Positions 16,204-25,567 are shown, counted from the stretch's first letter. The stretch: DNA of 64,000 nucleotides from Nonomuraea sp. SYSU D8015 (GCF_008065375.1 NZ_VJYI01000016.1:186001-250000); one strand, 5' to 3'. Translations and numbers: made by a program. Notes: generated from the sequence alone by a model not told the origin.

Positions 16204-17529
16204 GTGATAGTCGTCGTCGGAGCCGGGCTGGCCGGCCTGGCCTGTGCTGATCGCCTGCGCCGCGCGGGCGTGGACGTCCAGGTCTACGAAGCCGCCGAAC
16301 GTGTGGGTGGCAGGTGCTGGACCCTGCGCGGCCACTTCTCCGGAGGCAGGCACGCCGAGCGCGGCGCGCAGCTCGTCGACTCCGGCGACAGCGCCCTGTT
16401 GTCCCTGCTGGACGAGCTGGAGATCCCGGTGGTGGACCTCCAAGCGGTCATGCCGCCCGGCGCCGCGCCACGGCTGTGGATCGACGGAGCGGAATACCCG
16501 CTGGAGGAGGCCGCCAAGCACTTCGCGGACGTCCAGCCGGCGATCCGGGCGGACCTCCTGGCGACCGGTCCGAGGCCCGGCCACGCCGACGCGACAACGC
16601 GCGCGGTGGAGCTGGATCGGCTGTCCATCAGCGACTACCTCGAGTCCATCGGCGCCGCCCGGCGCCTGCGCCGCTTCCTGGAGGTCGCCTACACCTGGGA
16701 GCTCGGCGCCGACGCGACGGAGCTCAGCGCCCTGCATCTCGTGACGCTCCTGGGACGGAGCCCTGAAGGGGAGTTCGAGCTGTTCGGCCCGGGGGATGCC
16801 CGCTACGCGATCCCCGACGGCGTGGACCGGATCGCCGAGCGCCTCGCCGAGCGCGTCGGAGACCGCGTCAACCCGGGCGCCGAGCTGGTCGCCGTCCGCC
16901 GCGACGACTGGGGCCGCTTCGTGCTCACCTTCCAGCGCGGCGTGGCCGTGCAGGACGTCCCGGCTGATCAGGTGGTGCTCGCCCTCCCGTTCTCGGTGCT
17001 GCGGGCCTCGGTCGACATCAGCCGGGCCGGGTTCTCGCCGCTCAAGACCCGCGCCATCGGCGAACTGCCCATGGGCGGCGCGGTGCGGACGCACCTGGAG
17101 GTGGTCGGACGGCCCTGGCTGGCCTCGGGCTGCGACGGGGCGACGGTCTCCGACACCGGCTACCAGACCTGCTGGGAGGAGACCCTGGGCGTCCCCGGCG
17201 AGACCTCGATCCTGGTCAACCTCCGATCGGGGGCGGACGCGACGCGGCCCGTGCCGCCCGATGCCCTCATAGGCGAGATCGACAAGGTGATCAGCGGGGT
17301 GGCGGCCGCGTGGACGGGCGGCTGGGCCTCCTTCGACTGGTCCGCCCATCCCTGGTCGCTGGGCTGCTACGCCTTCTACCGGCCGGGACAGTTCACCGCG
17401 TTCGCCGGCGAGGAGGCCCGTCAGGAAGGCGCCTGCCACTTCGCGGGCGAGCACACCAGTCCCTTCGACAGCGGCATGAACGGGGCCGTGGCCAGCGGAT
17501 GGCGCGCGGCGGCGGAGGTTCTGACATGA
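16204..17529 (+). CDS. flavin amine-oxidase-like FAD oxidoreductase
   Basis: This 441-residue flavoenzyme has the dinucleotide fold VVVGAGLAGLACADRL (GxGxxG at residues 6-11), the ADP-ribose Glu in QVYEAAERVGGRCWTLRG (a GGR motif typical of monoamine oxidase and phytoene desaturase relatives), and the C-terminal FAD motif HFAGEHTSPFDSGMNGAVASG. Translation starts at GTG 16204; the upstream ribosome-binding site is weak. It diverges from the PKSE operon and is coupled by ATGA to the membrane protein that follows. It probably oxidises a pathway intermediate or an amino-sugar; the substrate is unknown. It is not part of the conserved enediyne cassette. Confidence 0.87.
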   Translation: MIVVVGAGLAGLACADRLRRAGVDVQVYEAAERVGGRCWTLRGHFSGGRHAERGAQLVDSGDSALLSLLDELEIPVVDLQAVMPPGAAPRLWIDGAEYPLEEAAKHFADVQPAIRADLLATGPRPGHADATTRAVELDRLSISDYLESIGAARRLRRFLEVAYTWELGADATELSALHLVTLLGRSPEGEFELFGPGDARYAIPDGVDRIAERLAERVGDRVNPGAELVAVRRDDWGRFVLTFQRGVAVQDVPADQVVLALPFSVLRASVDISRAGFSPLKTRAIGELPMGGAVRTHLEVVGRPWLASGCDGATVSDTGYQTCWEETLGVPGETSILVNLRSGADATRPVPPDALIGEIDKVISGVAAAWTGGWASFDWSAHPWSLGCYAFYRPGQFTAFAGEEARQEGACHFAGEHTSPFDSGMNGAVASGWRAAAEVLT

Positions 17530-18050
17530 CCACGACCATGAATTCCGTACGGCACAAGCAGGCGCTGACGATCTTCCTCGTCATCGTGGTGGCGCATTGG
17601 GCCGAGCACATCGCGCAGGCGATCCAGGTCTACGCGCTCGGCTGGCCGTTGCCGGAGGCCCGCGGCGTCCTGGGCATCCCCTTCCCCTGGCTGGTCACCA
17701 GCGAATGGATGCACTACGGTTACGCGCTCATCATGCTGGCCGGCCTCTGGTTCCTGCGCCAGGGGTTCGTCGGCCGGTCGCGGACCTGGTGGAACATCGC
17801 GCTCGGCATCCAGGCCTGGCACCACTTCGAGCACCTGCTCCTGCTGTTGCAGGCGCTGACGGGATATCACCTCCTGGGCAAGCCGGTCGTCACCAGCATC
17901 GTCCAGCTGATCATCCCGCGCGTGGAACTGCACCTGTTCTACAACACCCTGGTGACGCTCCCCATGATCGTGGCGATGATCCTCCACCGGCGGCCGAGCC
18001 TGGCCGAACGCCGGCGGATGACGTGCTCCTGCGCCGTCGCCACGGCATGA
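17526..18050 (+). CDS. His/Glu-rich integral membrane protein, candidate metalloprotein
   Basis: This 174-residue protein has about four membrane helices (near 14-37, 56-78, 88-110 and 121-152) and an unusual set of polar residues in or beside them: H24-x-x-E27-H28, E60-x-x-H63, H99-H100-x-E102-H103 and E134-x-H136. The repeated HxxEH pattern in two helices is what one sees in membrane di-iron or heme proteins, but I do not recognise a family. It is translationally coupled (ATGA at 17526-17529) to the flavoenzyme, which suggests a joint redox function or an electron-acceptor role. A transport or resistance role remains possible. It is the last gene before housekeeping cmk. Confidence 0.75.
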   Translation: MTTTMNSVRHKQALTIFLVIVVAHWAEHIAQAIQVYALGWPLPEARGVLGIPFPWLVTSEWMHYGYALIMLAGLWFLRQGFVGRSRTWWNIALGIQAWHHFEHLLLLLQALTGYHLLGKPVVTSIVQLIIPRVELHLFYNTLVTLPMIVAMILHRRPSLAERRRMTCSCAVATA

Positions 18051-18146
18051 AACCGGTGCCACCGGGCCACGACCGATCGCCGTGCCGGATCTCGCGCCGG
18101 AGGCGGTAGCCTTCTCAGGTTGGATAAACGTGAAGAGGGAGAGGCC

Positions 18147-18803
18147 GTGGCCGGTCTGGTCGTCGCCATGGACGGCCCTTCGGGGTCGGGTAAGTCAAGC
18201 GTGTCGCGCGGGGTCGCCCGCGCGCTGGGCCTGCGTTACCTCGACACCGGGGCCATGTACCGCGCGATGACCTGGTGGATGCTCCAGCAGGGCGTCGACC
18301 TCGCCGACCACGCCGCGATCGCGGCCAGGTGCGGCGAGCCGCGGATCGTCTCCGGCACCGACCCCGACGGTCCCGCGATCCACGTCGACGGCGTCGACGT
18401 GGCGGGGCCGATCAGGGAGGCCGAGGTCACGGGCGCCGTCTCCGCCGTCGCCGCCGTCCCCGAGGTGCGGGCGCGCCTGGTCGCGCTGCAGCGGGAGATC
18501 ATCGGCGACGGCGACATCGTGGTCGAGGGCCGCGACATCGGCAGCGTCGTCTGCCCCGACGCCACCGTCAAGATCTACCTGACGGCCAGCGCGGAGGCGC
18601 GCGCCCGGCGGCGCAGCGCCGAGCTGGCCGGCACCACGGTGGAGGCCCAGCAGGAGGCCATGGCCCGGCGTGACACGCTCGACTCGACACGTAAGGCTGA
18701 CCCGCTCTCGATGGCGGCTGGCGCCGTCGAGCTCGACACCACCGCGCTGACCCTCGAAGAGGTCGTCGCGGAGGTGCTGAGACTGGTCAAGGAGCGCACC
18801 TGA
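18147..18803 (+). CDS. cmk: cytidylate kinase
   Basis: This 218-residue enzyme phosphorylates CMP and dCMP with ATP in the cytosol. The P-loop GPSGSGKSS lies at residues about 9-17, followed by YLDTGAMYRAMT, the CMP-binding VEGRDIGSVV and the LID region RARRRSAEL. The start is placed at GTG 18147, which follows GAGGGAGAGG closely; an upstream TTG at 18120 would lack a ribosome-binding site. The der gene follows after 32 bp, the usual actinobacterial pairing, while the genes commonly found just upstream (scpAB, rluB) are absent because the enediyne cluster abuts here. Confidence 0.95.
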   Translation: MAGLVVAMDGPSGSGKSSVSRGVARALGLRYLDTGAMYRAMTWWMLQQGVDLADHAAIAARCGEPRIVSGTDPDGPAIHVDGVDVAGPIREAEVTGAVSAVAAVPEVRARLVALQREIIGDGDIVVEGRDIGSVVCPDATVKIYLTASAEARARRRSAELAGTTVEAQQEAMARRDTLDSTRKADPLSMAAGAVELDTTALTLEEVVAEVLRLVKERT

Positions 18804-18835
18804 GGGTGCGGTACTCACATGAAGGATGAAAATTC

Positions 18836-20227
18836 GTGTCAACGGGGGACTGGGTCGAGGCCGAGCTCGACGACCTTGAGATCATCGAGCACGGCGACAC
18901 CACGCCGCTGCCCGTCGTCGCCATCGTAGGACGGCCCAACGTCGGCAAGTCCACGCTGGTCAACCGCATCATCGGCCGCCGTGAGGCGGTCGTCGAAGAC
19001 GTGCCCGGCGTCACCCGCGACCGCGTCACGTACGACGCCAACTGGCGCGGCCGCCGCTTCACCGTGGTCGACACCGGCGGCTGGGACCCCGACGCCACCG
19101 GGATGAACCTGCGCATCGCCGAGCAGGCCCAGATCGCGGCCGAGCTCGCCGACGTGATCCTGTTCGTGGTCGACGCCACCGTCGGCGCGACCGACGCCGA
19201 CGAGATCGTCGGCTCCATCCTGCGGCAGTCCGGCAAGCCGGTCATCCTGGCCGCCAACAAGGTCGACAACCAGCAGCTGGAGCTGGAGGCCGCCGCACTG
19301 TGGTCGCTGGGGCTCGGCGAGCCCTACCCCGTCTCCGCCCTGCACGGGCGGGCCAGCGGCGACCTGCTCGACGTGGTGCTCGACGCGCTGCCCGAGACGC
19401 CGCGGGTCACGTTCGAGGCCCAGCGCGGCCCGGCCAGGGTGGCGCTGCTCGGCAAGCCCAACGTCGGCAAGTCCTCGCTGCTCAACAAGCTGGCGGGGGA
19501 GGAGCGCGTGCTGGTCGACCCCATGGCGGGCACCACGCGCGACCCCGTGGACGAGCTGATCGAGCTGGGCGGGCGCACCTGGCGCTTCGTCGACACGGCG
19601 GGCATCCGCCGGCGCGACCGCGAGCTGCAGGGCGCCGACTTCTACGCCGCCATGCGCACCCGCGCCGCCCTGGAGCGCTCGGAGGTGGCGGTCGTGCTCA
19701 TCGACGCCAGCCAGCCGCTCACCGAGCAGGACCTCCGCATCATCGGCCTGGTCATCGAGTCGGGGCGGGCCATGGTGGTCGCGTTCAACAAGTGGGACCT
19801 GGTCGACGAGGACCGCCGCTACTACCTCGAGAAGGAGATCGACCGCCAGCTCGTCCGCACGCCGTGGGCGCTGCGCGTCAACATCTCCGCCAAGACCGGG
19901 CGGCACGTCGACCGGCTGGTCCCCGCACTGGAGAAGGCGCTCGACTCCTGGTCCACGCGCGTGCCGACGGCGCGGCTCAACGCGTTCCTGACCGAGCTGG
20001 TGCAGCAGACGCCACCGCCGGTGCGGGGCGGCAAGCAGCCCAAGATCCTCTTCGCCACGCAGGCGTCGACCGAGCCCCCCAAGTTCGTGCTGTTCACCTC
20101 GGGATGGCTGGAAGACACCTACCGGCGCTTCATCGAGCGGCGCATCCGCGAGGAGTTCGGCTTCGCCGGCTCCCCGATCGAGGTCACGATGAAGATCAGG
20201 GAGAAGCGGCCGAAGAAGGACAAGTAA
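18836..20227 (+). CDS. der: ribosome-associated double GTPase Der (EngA)
   Basis: This 463-residue protein acts in 50S subunit maturation. It has two tandem G domains: first GRPNVGKST (P-loop), DTGGWDP and NKVD at about residues 35-195; second [16 protein letters not shown] and NKWD at about 205-385. A KH-like C-terminal domain ends in a basic tail (REKRPKKDK). The GTG at 18836 follows GAAGGATGAA. It is probably co-transcribed with cmk. Confidence 0.97.
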   Translation: MSTGDWVEAELDDLEIIEHGDTTPLPVVAIVGRPNVGKSTLVNRIIGRREAVVEDVPGVTRDRVTYDANWRGRRFTVVDTGGWDPDATGMNLRIAEQAQIAAELADVILFVVDATVGATDADEIVGSILRQSGKPVILAANKVDNQQLELEAAALWSLGLGEPYPVSALHGRASGDLLDVVLDALPETPRVTFEAQRGPARVALLGKPNVGKSSLLNKLAGEERVLVDPMAGTTRDPVDELIELGGRTWRFVDTAGIRRRDRELQGADFYAAMRTRAALERSEVAVVLIDASQPLTEQDLRIIGLVIESGRAMVVAFNKWDLVDEDRRYYLEKEIDRQLVRTPWALRVNISAKTGRHVDRLVPALEKALDSWSTRVPTARLNAFLTELVQQTPPPVRGGKQPKILFATQASTEPPKFVLFTSGWLEDTYRRFIERRIREEFGFAGSPIEVTMKIREKRPKKDK

Positions 20228-20261
20228 TCGCTTTGCCGGTGGCTCCGGCGTGGCCGTAAGA

Positions 20262-20520
20262 TCGACGGCAAACGTTGACGGAGACGAGTAGCCGCGGATC
20301 CGCACGGGTCCAGAGAGCCGCCGGCAGCTGCGAAGGCGGCCCCGCGCCCCGCCGGCGAAGACACTCCCGAGTGCGGGGAGGAAATGCCCCGCCGGTCTGA
20401 CCCCCGTCATCGGGTCGCCGAGGCCGCCCCGTGGCGGGGCGGCGAAAGTGCGGTGGCACCGGGAGCACCCTTCTCCCCCGCACTCCCAAGGGATCATGCA
20501 CATCCTTTCCGAGGAGCTGT
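20262..20520 (+). promoter_or_regulatory. T-box riboswitch, Asp (GAC) specifier, translational type
   Basis: This leader of the aspartyl-tRNA synthetase gene has all the T-box landmarks. Stem I begins with the conserved AGTA (20287-20290), with the AGAGAGCCG apical motif (20312-20320). The specifier strand reads GAA-GAC-ACT with the Asp codon at 20360-20362. The T-box bulge TGGCACC (20454-20460) sits between helix arms AGTGCGG (20447-20453)/CCGCACT (20478-20484) and GGGAG (20461-20465)/CTCCC (20473-20477). CTTCTC (20470-20475) can pair fully with the Shine-Dalgarno GAGGAG (20511-20516), allowing one U-G pair, and it overlaps the antisequestor arm. Uncharged tRNA-Asp should therefore free the ribosome-binding site. 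No terminator U-run is present. Confidence 0.92.
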
Positions 20521-20521
20521 A

Positions 20522-21784
20522 ATGATCTCTCGTGTCATGTCCGCGGAGCTCGCCGAGCACGCGGGGCGACGAGTGACGATCGCCGGCTGGGTGCACCGCC
20601 GCCGGCAGCTGAAATCCGTGTCCTTCCTCGTCGTCAGAGACCGGACCGGCCTCTCCCAGGTGGTCGCCGGGCGCGACCTGCCCGGCGAGGAGAGCGTCGT
20701 CCGGGTCACGGGGACCGTGATGGCCAGCGCACAGGCGCCCGGCGGCGCCGAGCTGGTCGAGCCGGAGATCGAGGTGCTGTCCGAGCCCGGCGCGCCGCCG
20801 CCGTTCGAGCTCTACCGGCCGGTGGTGCCGGCGGCGCTGCCGACGGTCCTCGACCACGCGCCGGTCGCGCTGCGGCATCCGCTGCTGCGGGCGCCGCTGG
20901 AGATCTCGGCCGCGAGCGTGGCCGGGTTCCGCGAGACGCTCGACCGGCTCGGTTTCACCGAGATCCACACCCCGAAGATCGTCGGCTCCGCCACCGAGTC
21001 GGGCGCGAACGTCTTCGGCATCGACTACTTCGGGCGGCCCGCGTACCTCGCCCAGTCGCCGCAGTTCTACAAGCAGGCGATGGTCGGGGTGTTCGAGCGG
21101 GTCTACGAAGTGGGGCCGGTGTTCCGCGCCGAGCCGCACGACACCGTGCGCCACCTGGCCCAATACACCAGCCTCGACGCTGAGCTGGGCTTCGTCGCCG
21201 GCCACAGGGACGTCATGGCGGTGGTGCGGGAGGCGATGGCGGGCATGCTGGAGTCGGTACGCCAGCGCGCCGCATCCGCCGTCTCGCTCCTCGGGGCCAC
21301 GCTGCCCGGCGTGCCCGCCGAGATCCCGGCCGTCCACTTCACCGAGGCCCAGCGGATGACCTCGTCCGACGAGCCGGACCTGTCGCCCGCGCAGGAGCGG
21401 TGGCTGTCGGAGTGGGCGATGCGGGAGCACGGGTCCGAGTTCCTCTTCGTCACCGGTTACCCCATGGCCAAGCGGCCCTTCTACACCCATCCCGACCCCG
21501 CGCGGCCGGGGCACTCCAACGGGTTCGACCTGCTGTTCCGGGGGATGGAGCTGGTGACGGGCGGGCAGCGGCTGCACCGGTACGAGGACTACCTGGCGGC
21601 GCTGGCCGAGCGTGGGGAGCCGGTGGAGCCGTACGAAGGGTACTTGCAGGCGTTCCGGTACGGGATGCCGCCGCACGGCGGGTTCGCGCTGGGGCTGGAG
21701 CGGTGGACGGCGCGGCTGACGGGCGCCGCCAACATCCGCCAGACCACCGCCTTTCCCCGCGACCTCCACCGGCTCTCGCCATAG
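20522..21784 (+). CDS. aspS: archaeal/eukaryal-type aspartyl-tRNA synthetase
   Basis: This 420-residue class II synthetase lacks the ~100-residue GAD insertion of bacterial AspRS, so it is the short archaeal-like type that is often non-discriminating (charging tRNA-Asp and tRNA-Asn). Features: an N-terminal OB fold (VTIAGWVHRRRQLKSVSFLVVRD); motif 1 region FTEIHTPKIVGSATESGANVF; motif 2 GPVFRAEPHDTVRHLAQYTSLDAE; and motif 3 GGFALGLERWTARLTG. The ATG at 20522 follows GAGGAG (20511-20516), inside the T-box sequestor. An in-frame upstream Met at 20384 lies inside the riboswitch and is not used. A bacterial-type aspS probably exists elsewhere (inference). A weak GCCCT/AGGGC hairpin follows the stop (21785-21805). 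Confidence 0.93.
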   Translation: MISRVMSAELAEHAGRRVTIAGWVHRRRQLKSVSFLVVRDRTGLSQVVAGRDLPGEESVVRVTGTVMASAQAPGGAELVEPEIEVLSEPGAPPPFELYRPVVPAALPTVLDHAPVALRHPLLRAPLEISAASVAGFRETLDRLGFTEIHTPKIVGSATESGANVFGIDYFGRPAYLAQSPQFYKQAMVGVFERVYEVGPVFRAEPHDTVRHLAQYTSLDAELGFVAGHRDVMAVVREAMAGMLESVRQRAASAVSLLGATLPGVPAEIPAVHFTEAQRMTSSDEPDLSPAQERWLSEWAMREHGSEFLFVTGYPMAKRPFYTHPDPARPGHSNGFDLLFRGMELVTGGQRLHRYEDYLAALAERGEPVEPYEGYLQAFRYGMPPHGGFALGLERWTARLTGAANIRQTTAFPRDLHRLSP

Positions 21785-21869
21785 GCCCTTGCCCACACCG
21801 AGGGCTTTCCGTCGACGGGTCCCTCCACCGCCAGGGCGAACGCTCTGGGAGTGTCGCCTCGACAGGCGA
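21785..21869 (+). terminator. weak hairpins downstream of aspS
   Basis: GCCCT (21785-21789) and AGGGC (21801-21805) form a short stem followed by TTTCC. A second perfect 6-bp hairpin, TCGCCT-CGAC-AGGCGA, lies at 21854-21869. Either could limit read-through into the phosphatase gene, but neither is a classic intrinsic terminator. Confidence 0.3.
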
Positions 21870-21942
21870 TTCGACGTCCACTAGAAAGGATCAAAGGTCA
21901 GGATTGGGGAAGTGACGTGGGACGAACCCAAGAGTAATTCAC

Positions 21943-23058
21943 GTGGTGTTCCCCGTCGGATGTGGGATCGGGGCGCGGATGGACCCACCCTCCATGAGGT
22001 GGCCCCGGTACGTCTGGTTCATACCGGCCGCACTGATGGTCATCGGCACCGTCCTGAATATTCTGTCTCCGCGCGACTATTGGGGCGACTACCAGCTGGG
22101 TGCCGCGGTCGTGCTGGCCGGAGCACTGCTCTCGCTCCGGCACACGATCGCGGCCGGAGCGGCCCTTGTCCTGATCGAGCTGGCACTGCTGATCAAGGAC
22201 GGTTACTTCGGTCGTGCCGCCGGCACCTTCTCGCTGATCGACGCGGTGTTCACCGCGCTCGTCGGCCTCGGGGTGAACCAGGTGATCGCTCGCCAGGGGC
22301 GCCGTCTGGAAGCGGTGCGTTCCGTCGCCGAGGCCGCCCAGCGTGCCGTGCTGCCCGCTCCACCGGCAGGTGTCGGCCCGCTGGCGATCGCCGCCGTCTA
22401 CAAGACCGCGCAGATCGAGGCCTTGATCGGCGGAGACGCGTACGCCGTGCAGGACACGCCGTACGGCACCAGGCTCCTGATCGCGGATGTGCGGGGCAAA
22501 GGCCTGGGCGCGGTCGGCACCGTGTCCGTACTGCTGGGCGCATTCCGGGAGGCGGCAGACCGGGCACCCGACCTTGTGGCGCTGGCCGGGCGTATAGAGC
22601 GCGCACTGGTCAGAGAGGTCTCCTCGCGCGAGGAGGACGTCCGGATGGAAGGGTTCGTCACGGCGGTGCTCGGCGAGATCACGGCGAGCGCGGACCGTGT
22701 GCGGCTGCTGAACTGCGGCCACCCCTCGCCGTATCTCGTCGAGGGCGACGCGGTGTCCCCGCTGGATCCGGGCGAGCCCAGTCTTCCTTTGGGCATGAGC
22801 GGCCTGGGTGTGCCGCAGGCAGAGCCCAGGGACTGGCCGTTCCCGATGGGGGGCACGCTCCTGCTGGTCACCGATGGAGTGACGGAGGCCCGAGACCGTT
22901 CCGGCACCTTCTACGACCCGGTGAGCCGGCTCGCCGGGCGGGGCCCGTTCCGGAAGCCGGACGAGGTGGTCCAGGTCCTGGTACGTGATGTCGAGCGCTG
23001 GACCGGCGGTCCGCGCGATGACGACATGGCGATTCTGGCGATCACCCGGTGCGGCTGA
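21943..23058 (+). CDS. membrane-anchored SpoIIE/PP2C-type serine phosphatase
   Basis: This protein is about 371 residues long. The N-terminal third has three or four hydrophobic helices (FIPAALMVIGTVLNIL, GAAVVLAGALLSL, AAGAALVLIELALLI, DAVFTALVGLGVNQV). The rest is the SpoIIE phosphatase domain, with VGPLAIAAVYKTAQIEALIGGDAY (metal-binding Gly-Asp), LLIADVRGKGLGA, LLNCGHPSPYLV, LLLVTDGVTEARD and the C-terminal DDDMAILAI. In streptomycete relatives such enzymes dephosphorylate anti-sigma antagonists. The GTG at 21943 has no clear Shine-Dalgarno; the Met codons at 21979 and 21994 are alternative starts. No partner anti-sigma gene is adjacent. Confidence 0.85.
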   Translation: MVFPVGCGIGARMDPPSMRWPRYVWFIPAALMVIGTVLNILSPRDYWGDYQLGAAVVLAGALLSLRHTIAAGAALVLIELALLIKDGYFGRAAGTFSLIDAVFTALVGLGVNQVIARQGRRLEAVRSVAEAAQRAVLPAPPAGVGPLAIAAVYKTAQIEALIGGDAYAVQDTPYGTRLLIADVRGKGLGAVGTVSVLLGAFREAADRAPDLVALAGRIERALVREVSSREEDVRMEGFVTAVLGEITASADRVRLLNCGHPSPYLVEGDAVSPLDPGEPSLPLGMSGLGVPQAEPRDWPFPMGGTLLLVTDGVTEARDRSGTFYDPVSRLAGRGPFRKPDEVVQVLVRDVERWTGGPRDDDMAILAITRCG

Positions 23059-23132
23059 CGTGCATGTCGGCTGCGGCAGGTCTCATGCCTGGGATGCCAC
23101 CGGATCCGGCGGCGGCCACCCCCGGGGCAGGG

Positions 23133-24842
23133 CTACGCGGGTTCGCGAAGACCACCCTGTGACCGCCCGGAGCCGGGCATCAGCAGCGCGATGGCCGCGC
23201 CCAGCAGGCAGATGAGCGCCGTGACCAGGAACATCTCCGTATATTCGGTGTGCAGCGCCGCCTGCACCTTCGCCGTGTAGTCGGCCAGTCGCCGCTGGTA
23301 GGTCTCCGGGTCCACGCCGAACGGCAGCGGCGTGTCCAGATGCGCGGTCAACGACTGGAACCGGTAGAAACCCCACGCCGACACGGCCGCGATGCCGATC
23401 AGCATGCCCATCATCCTGGCCACCACGATCGCCGCCGACGCCACACCGTGCTGGGCCGCCGGGCTCACCCGCAGCACCGCCGACGACACCGGGGCGATGA
23501 CCACGCCGAGGCCCAGACCCGACACCACCAGGTCGACGTCCACGACCAGGCCCGCGCCCGCCAGGTCGAGCGGCCAGCGGCTCATCAGCCAGTAGCCGGC
23601 CGCCGCCACCGCCATGCCCGCCACCGCCACGAGCCGCTCGCCCACCTTCCTGGCCAGCAGGCCGCCGAGCAGGGCGCCGACGGTCAGCGCGCCCAGGAAC
23701 CTGGCCAGGACGAGCGCCCCGCCGAACTCGTCCTCGCCCAGCAGGGTCTGGGCGGTGAACGGGACGAACACCATCGTGACCAGGAGTGCCGCGCCCGCCA
23801 GGAAGCTCACGCCCAGGGTGGCCAGCAGCGGGCCCTTGCGGGTGCCGGACAGGTCGAGCAGGCGTACGGGGGAGCGGATCTCCCACCAGACGAAGATCAC
23901 GGCCGCCACCGCTCCGGCCGCGATCACCGGCAGGCCCCACGGCGGCAGGACGGACTTGGCCGGGTCGGGGTTGTAGAGGCCGACGACGAGGAGCGCGAGC
24001 GCCAGCGCCAGCAACGCCCCGCCGATCACGTCGACCCGCCCCACCGGGCCCGACCGGCCTGTCGCTCCTGCTCCGCCGGTGGAGGGGGCGGCCGCCGACC
24101 GGCCCACCGCGTCCGCGGACGGTCCCGGCTGGCCGGATGGCGGATCGGGGTGAGCGGTCCGCCCGCCGGCCGTGCCGACGTCGGCTGTCGTCCGGTCCGC
24201 GGCGCCGGGAGAGGGGGCGGTGGGGAGGCTGCCCGGGGCATCCACCGGACGCCCCGGGATCGCGCGGTGGACCGCCACGGCGGCCAGCGCCGTCAACGGG
24301 ACGTTGATCCAGAAGATGGCGTGCCAGCCGCCCAGCTCCACCCCCGCCACCATGAAGGCGGAGATCTGCGCCACCAGTCCGCCGTACAGCGGTCCCAGCG
24401 CGCTCCCCAGCTCCTGAGCCGCCCCCACCGCCCCCAGGGCGAGGGGCCTCTCGCGTTCGTCCCACAGGTCGCCGATGAGCGCCATCGTGATCGGCAGCAG
24501 CGCCCCGCCGGCCACCCCCTGCACGGCACGCCCGGCGACCACCATCACCACACTGCCCGCCAGCGCCGTCAGCACCGACCCGAGCGCGAACGCCGCCAGG
24601 CAGGCGTGGATGAGCGGCCGCCGCCCGTACCGGTCGGAGAGCTGCCCGAGCAGCGGCATGGCCGCGATGTACCCGAGCAGGAACCCGGTCACGATCGGCG
24701 TGGCCCGCTCCAGATGGTTGAGCGGAATGCCGACGTCCGTGGCGATGGGGATGAGGACGGTCGCCACCACGTACGCGTCGAGCGCGGCCAGCAGCACCAC
24801 CGCGCCCCCCGCGCCGAGCGCGACCCGGCGGGCGCGCCTCAT
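23133..24842 (-). CDS. P55-like MFS (DHA2) exporter coupled to LprG
   Basis: This 569-residue major facilitator has about 14 membrane helices. Motif [14 protein letters not shown], lies after helix 2, and a long Pro/Gly/Ala-rich hydrophilic insert sits at about residues 195-275 in the central loop. [16 protein letters not shown] opens helix 1. The ATG at 24842 overlaps the lipoprotein stop (ATGA), the same gene order as Rv1411c-Rv1410c (lprG-p55) of mycobacteria, where the pair exports triacylglycerol and confers drug tolerance. By analogy it may move lipids to the outer surface. It converges with the phosphatase at 23058. Confidence 0.88.
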   Translation of the reverse strand: MRRARRVALGAGGAVVLLAALDAYVVATVLIPIATDVGIPLNHLERATPIVTGFLLGYIAAMPLLGQLSDRYGRRPLIHACLAAFALGSVLTALAGSVVMVVAGRAVQGVAGGALLPITMALIGDLWDERERPLALGAVGAAQELGSALGPLYGGLVAQISAFMVAGVELGGWHAIFWINVPLTALAAVAVHRAIPGRPVDAPGSLPTAPSPGAADRTTADVGTAGGRTAHPDPPSGQPGPSADAVGRSAAAPSTGGAGATGRSGPVGRVDVIGGALLALALALLVVGLYNPDPAKSVLPPWGLPVIAAGAVAAVIFVWWEIRSPVRLLDLSGTRKGPLLATLGVSFLAGAALLVTMVFVPFTAQTLLGEDEFGGALVLARFLGALTVGALLGGLLARKVGERLVAVAGMAVAAAGYWLMSRWPLDLAGAGLVVDVDLVVSGLGLGVVIAPVSSAVLRVSPAAQHGVASAAIVVARMMGMLIGIAAVSAWGFYRFQSLTAHLDTPLPFGVDPETYQRRLADYTAKVQAALHTEYTEMFLVTALICLLGAAIALLMPGSGRSQGGLREPA

Positions 24843-25486
24843 CCGGCGGCGGGCGGCGTGATCGTCACCGGCGCGTCGTAGTCGCTGAACGACACCGTCA
24901 CGGTGCCGTTCTGCAACGGCAGGCTGGCCTTGGTGAGCCTGCTGGTGGCCTGGTCGAGCCAGACCTTGCCGTTGACGCCCTGCGTGACGCCGGGCACGAT
25001 CTGCCCGACCACCTGTCCGGGGAACGTGGTGGCGACTCGGTACGAGCCGCTCTCCACACCCTCGACCTTCGGGTCCGTCGCCGAGGCGAGCAGCTGCGCG
25101 ATGCCCTTGGTCGGCTCCAGGATCACCGACGGGTCGTAGAACTGCGCCAGCTGTTGCCTGGTCATCTTCTGGAACCCGCCCGTCGGGCCCTTGAAGTGCA
25201 CGGTGTCGCCGATGAGGGCGAAGGTGACCTCCTGCAGAGTGCCCAGGACGTCGAGCGTGATGGTGCCGTCGGCGTCACCGGCGGCGGTGAGCCGCCCGTC
25301 GGCCTTCTTGACCGGCACGTTCGGCTTGCCTTCGGTGGAGATCGAGAAGGTGGCCGACTTGACCCCCTTCATGGCCTCCGCGGCCTTCTTCATCAGATCG
25401 GGACCGGCGGGCAGCTGGTCCCCACCGCCCGACGAGCACGCCGTTGCCAGCGCGAGAACCGCCAGGACGAGCAGCTTTCTGAGCAT
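24839..25486 (-). CDS. lprG: LprG/LppX-family lipoprotein
   Basis: This 215-residue secreted lipoprotein has a signal peptide with lipobox (LALATAC, Cys17), followed by a short Ser/Gly linker. The mature part matches the LppX/LprAFG lipid-binding fold: [19 protein letters not shown] near the N terminus, [16 protein letters not shown] strands, [26 protein letters not shown], and a final strand [14 protein letters not shown]. In mycobacteria LprG binds triacylated lipids and works with the P55 exporter encoded next to it, exactly the arrangement here. Confidence 0.88.
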   Translation of the reverse strand: MLRKLLVLAVLALATACSSGGGDQLPAGPDLMKKAAEAMKGVKSATFSISTEGKPNVPVKKADGRLTAAGDADGTITLDVLGTLQEVTFALIGDTVHFKGPTGGFQKMTRQQLAQFYDPSVILEPTKGIAQLLASATDPKVEGVESGSYRVATTFPGQVVGQIVPGVTQGVNGKVWLDQATSRLTKASLPLQNGTVTVSFSDYDAPVTITPPAAG

Positions 25487-25567
25487 GACCGGATCGTAGC
25501 GAGCGCTTGGGAACGCCGTGGTGCGTCACCGATATCGGTTGGGTGTCGGCGCGGCCTCCTCAGCTGA

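Noticed and set aside
1-18050. Classification of the product as a 9- or 10-membered enediyne
   Set aside because: No apoprotein, CalC-like or other diagnostic accessory gene is visible, and KS phylogeny cannot be done by eye.
20384-20521. N-terminal extension of the aspartyl-tRNA synthetase beginning at 20384
   Set aside because: This stretch is the 3' half of the T-box; the ATG at 20522 has the ribosome-binding site and matches the family N terminus.
18839-21796. A 985-codon minus-strand frame opposite der and aspS
   Set aside because: It encodes Arg/Pro/Gly/His-rich nonsense while the opposite strand encodes intact Der and AspRS.
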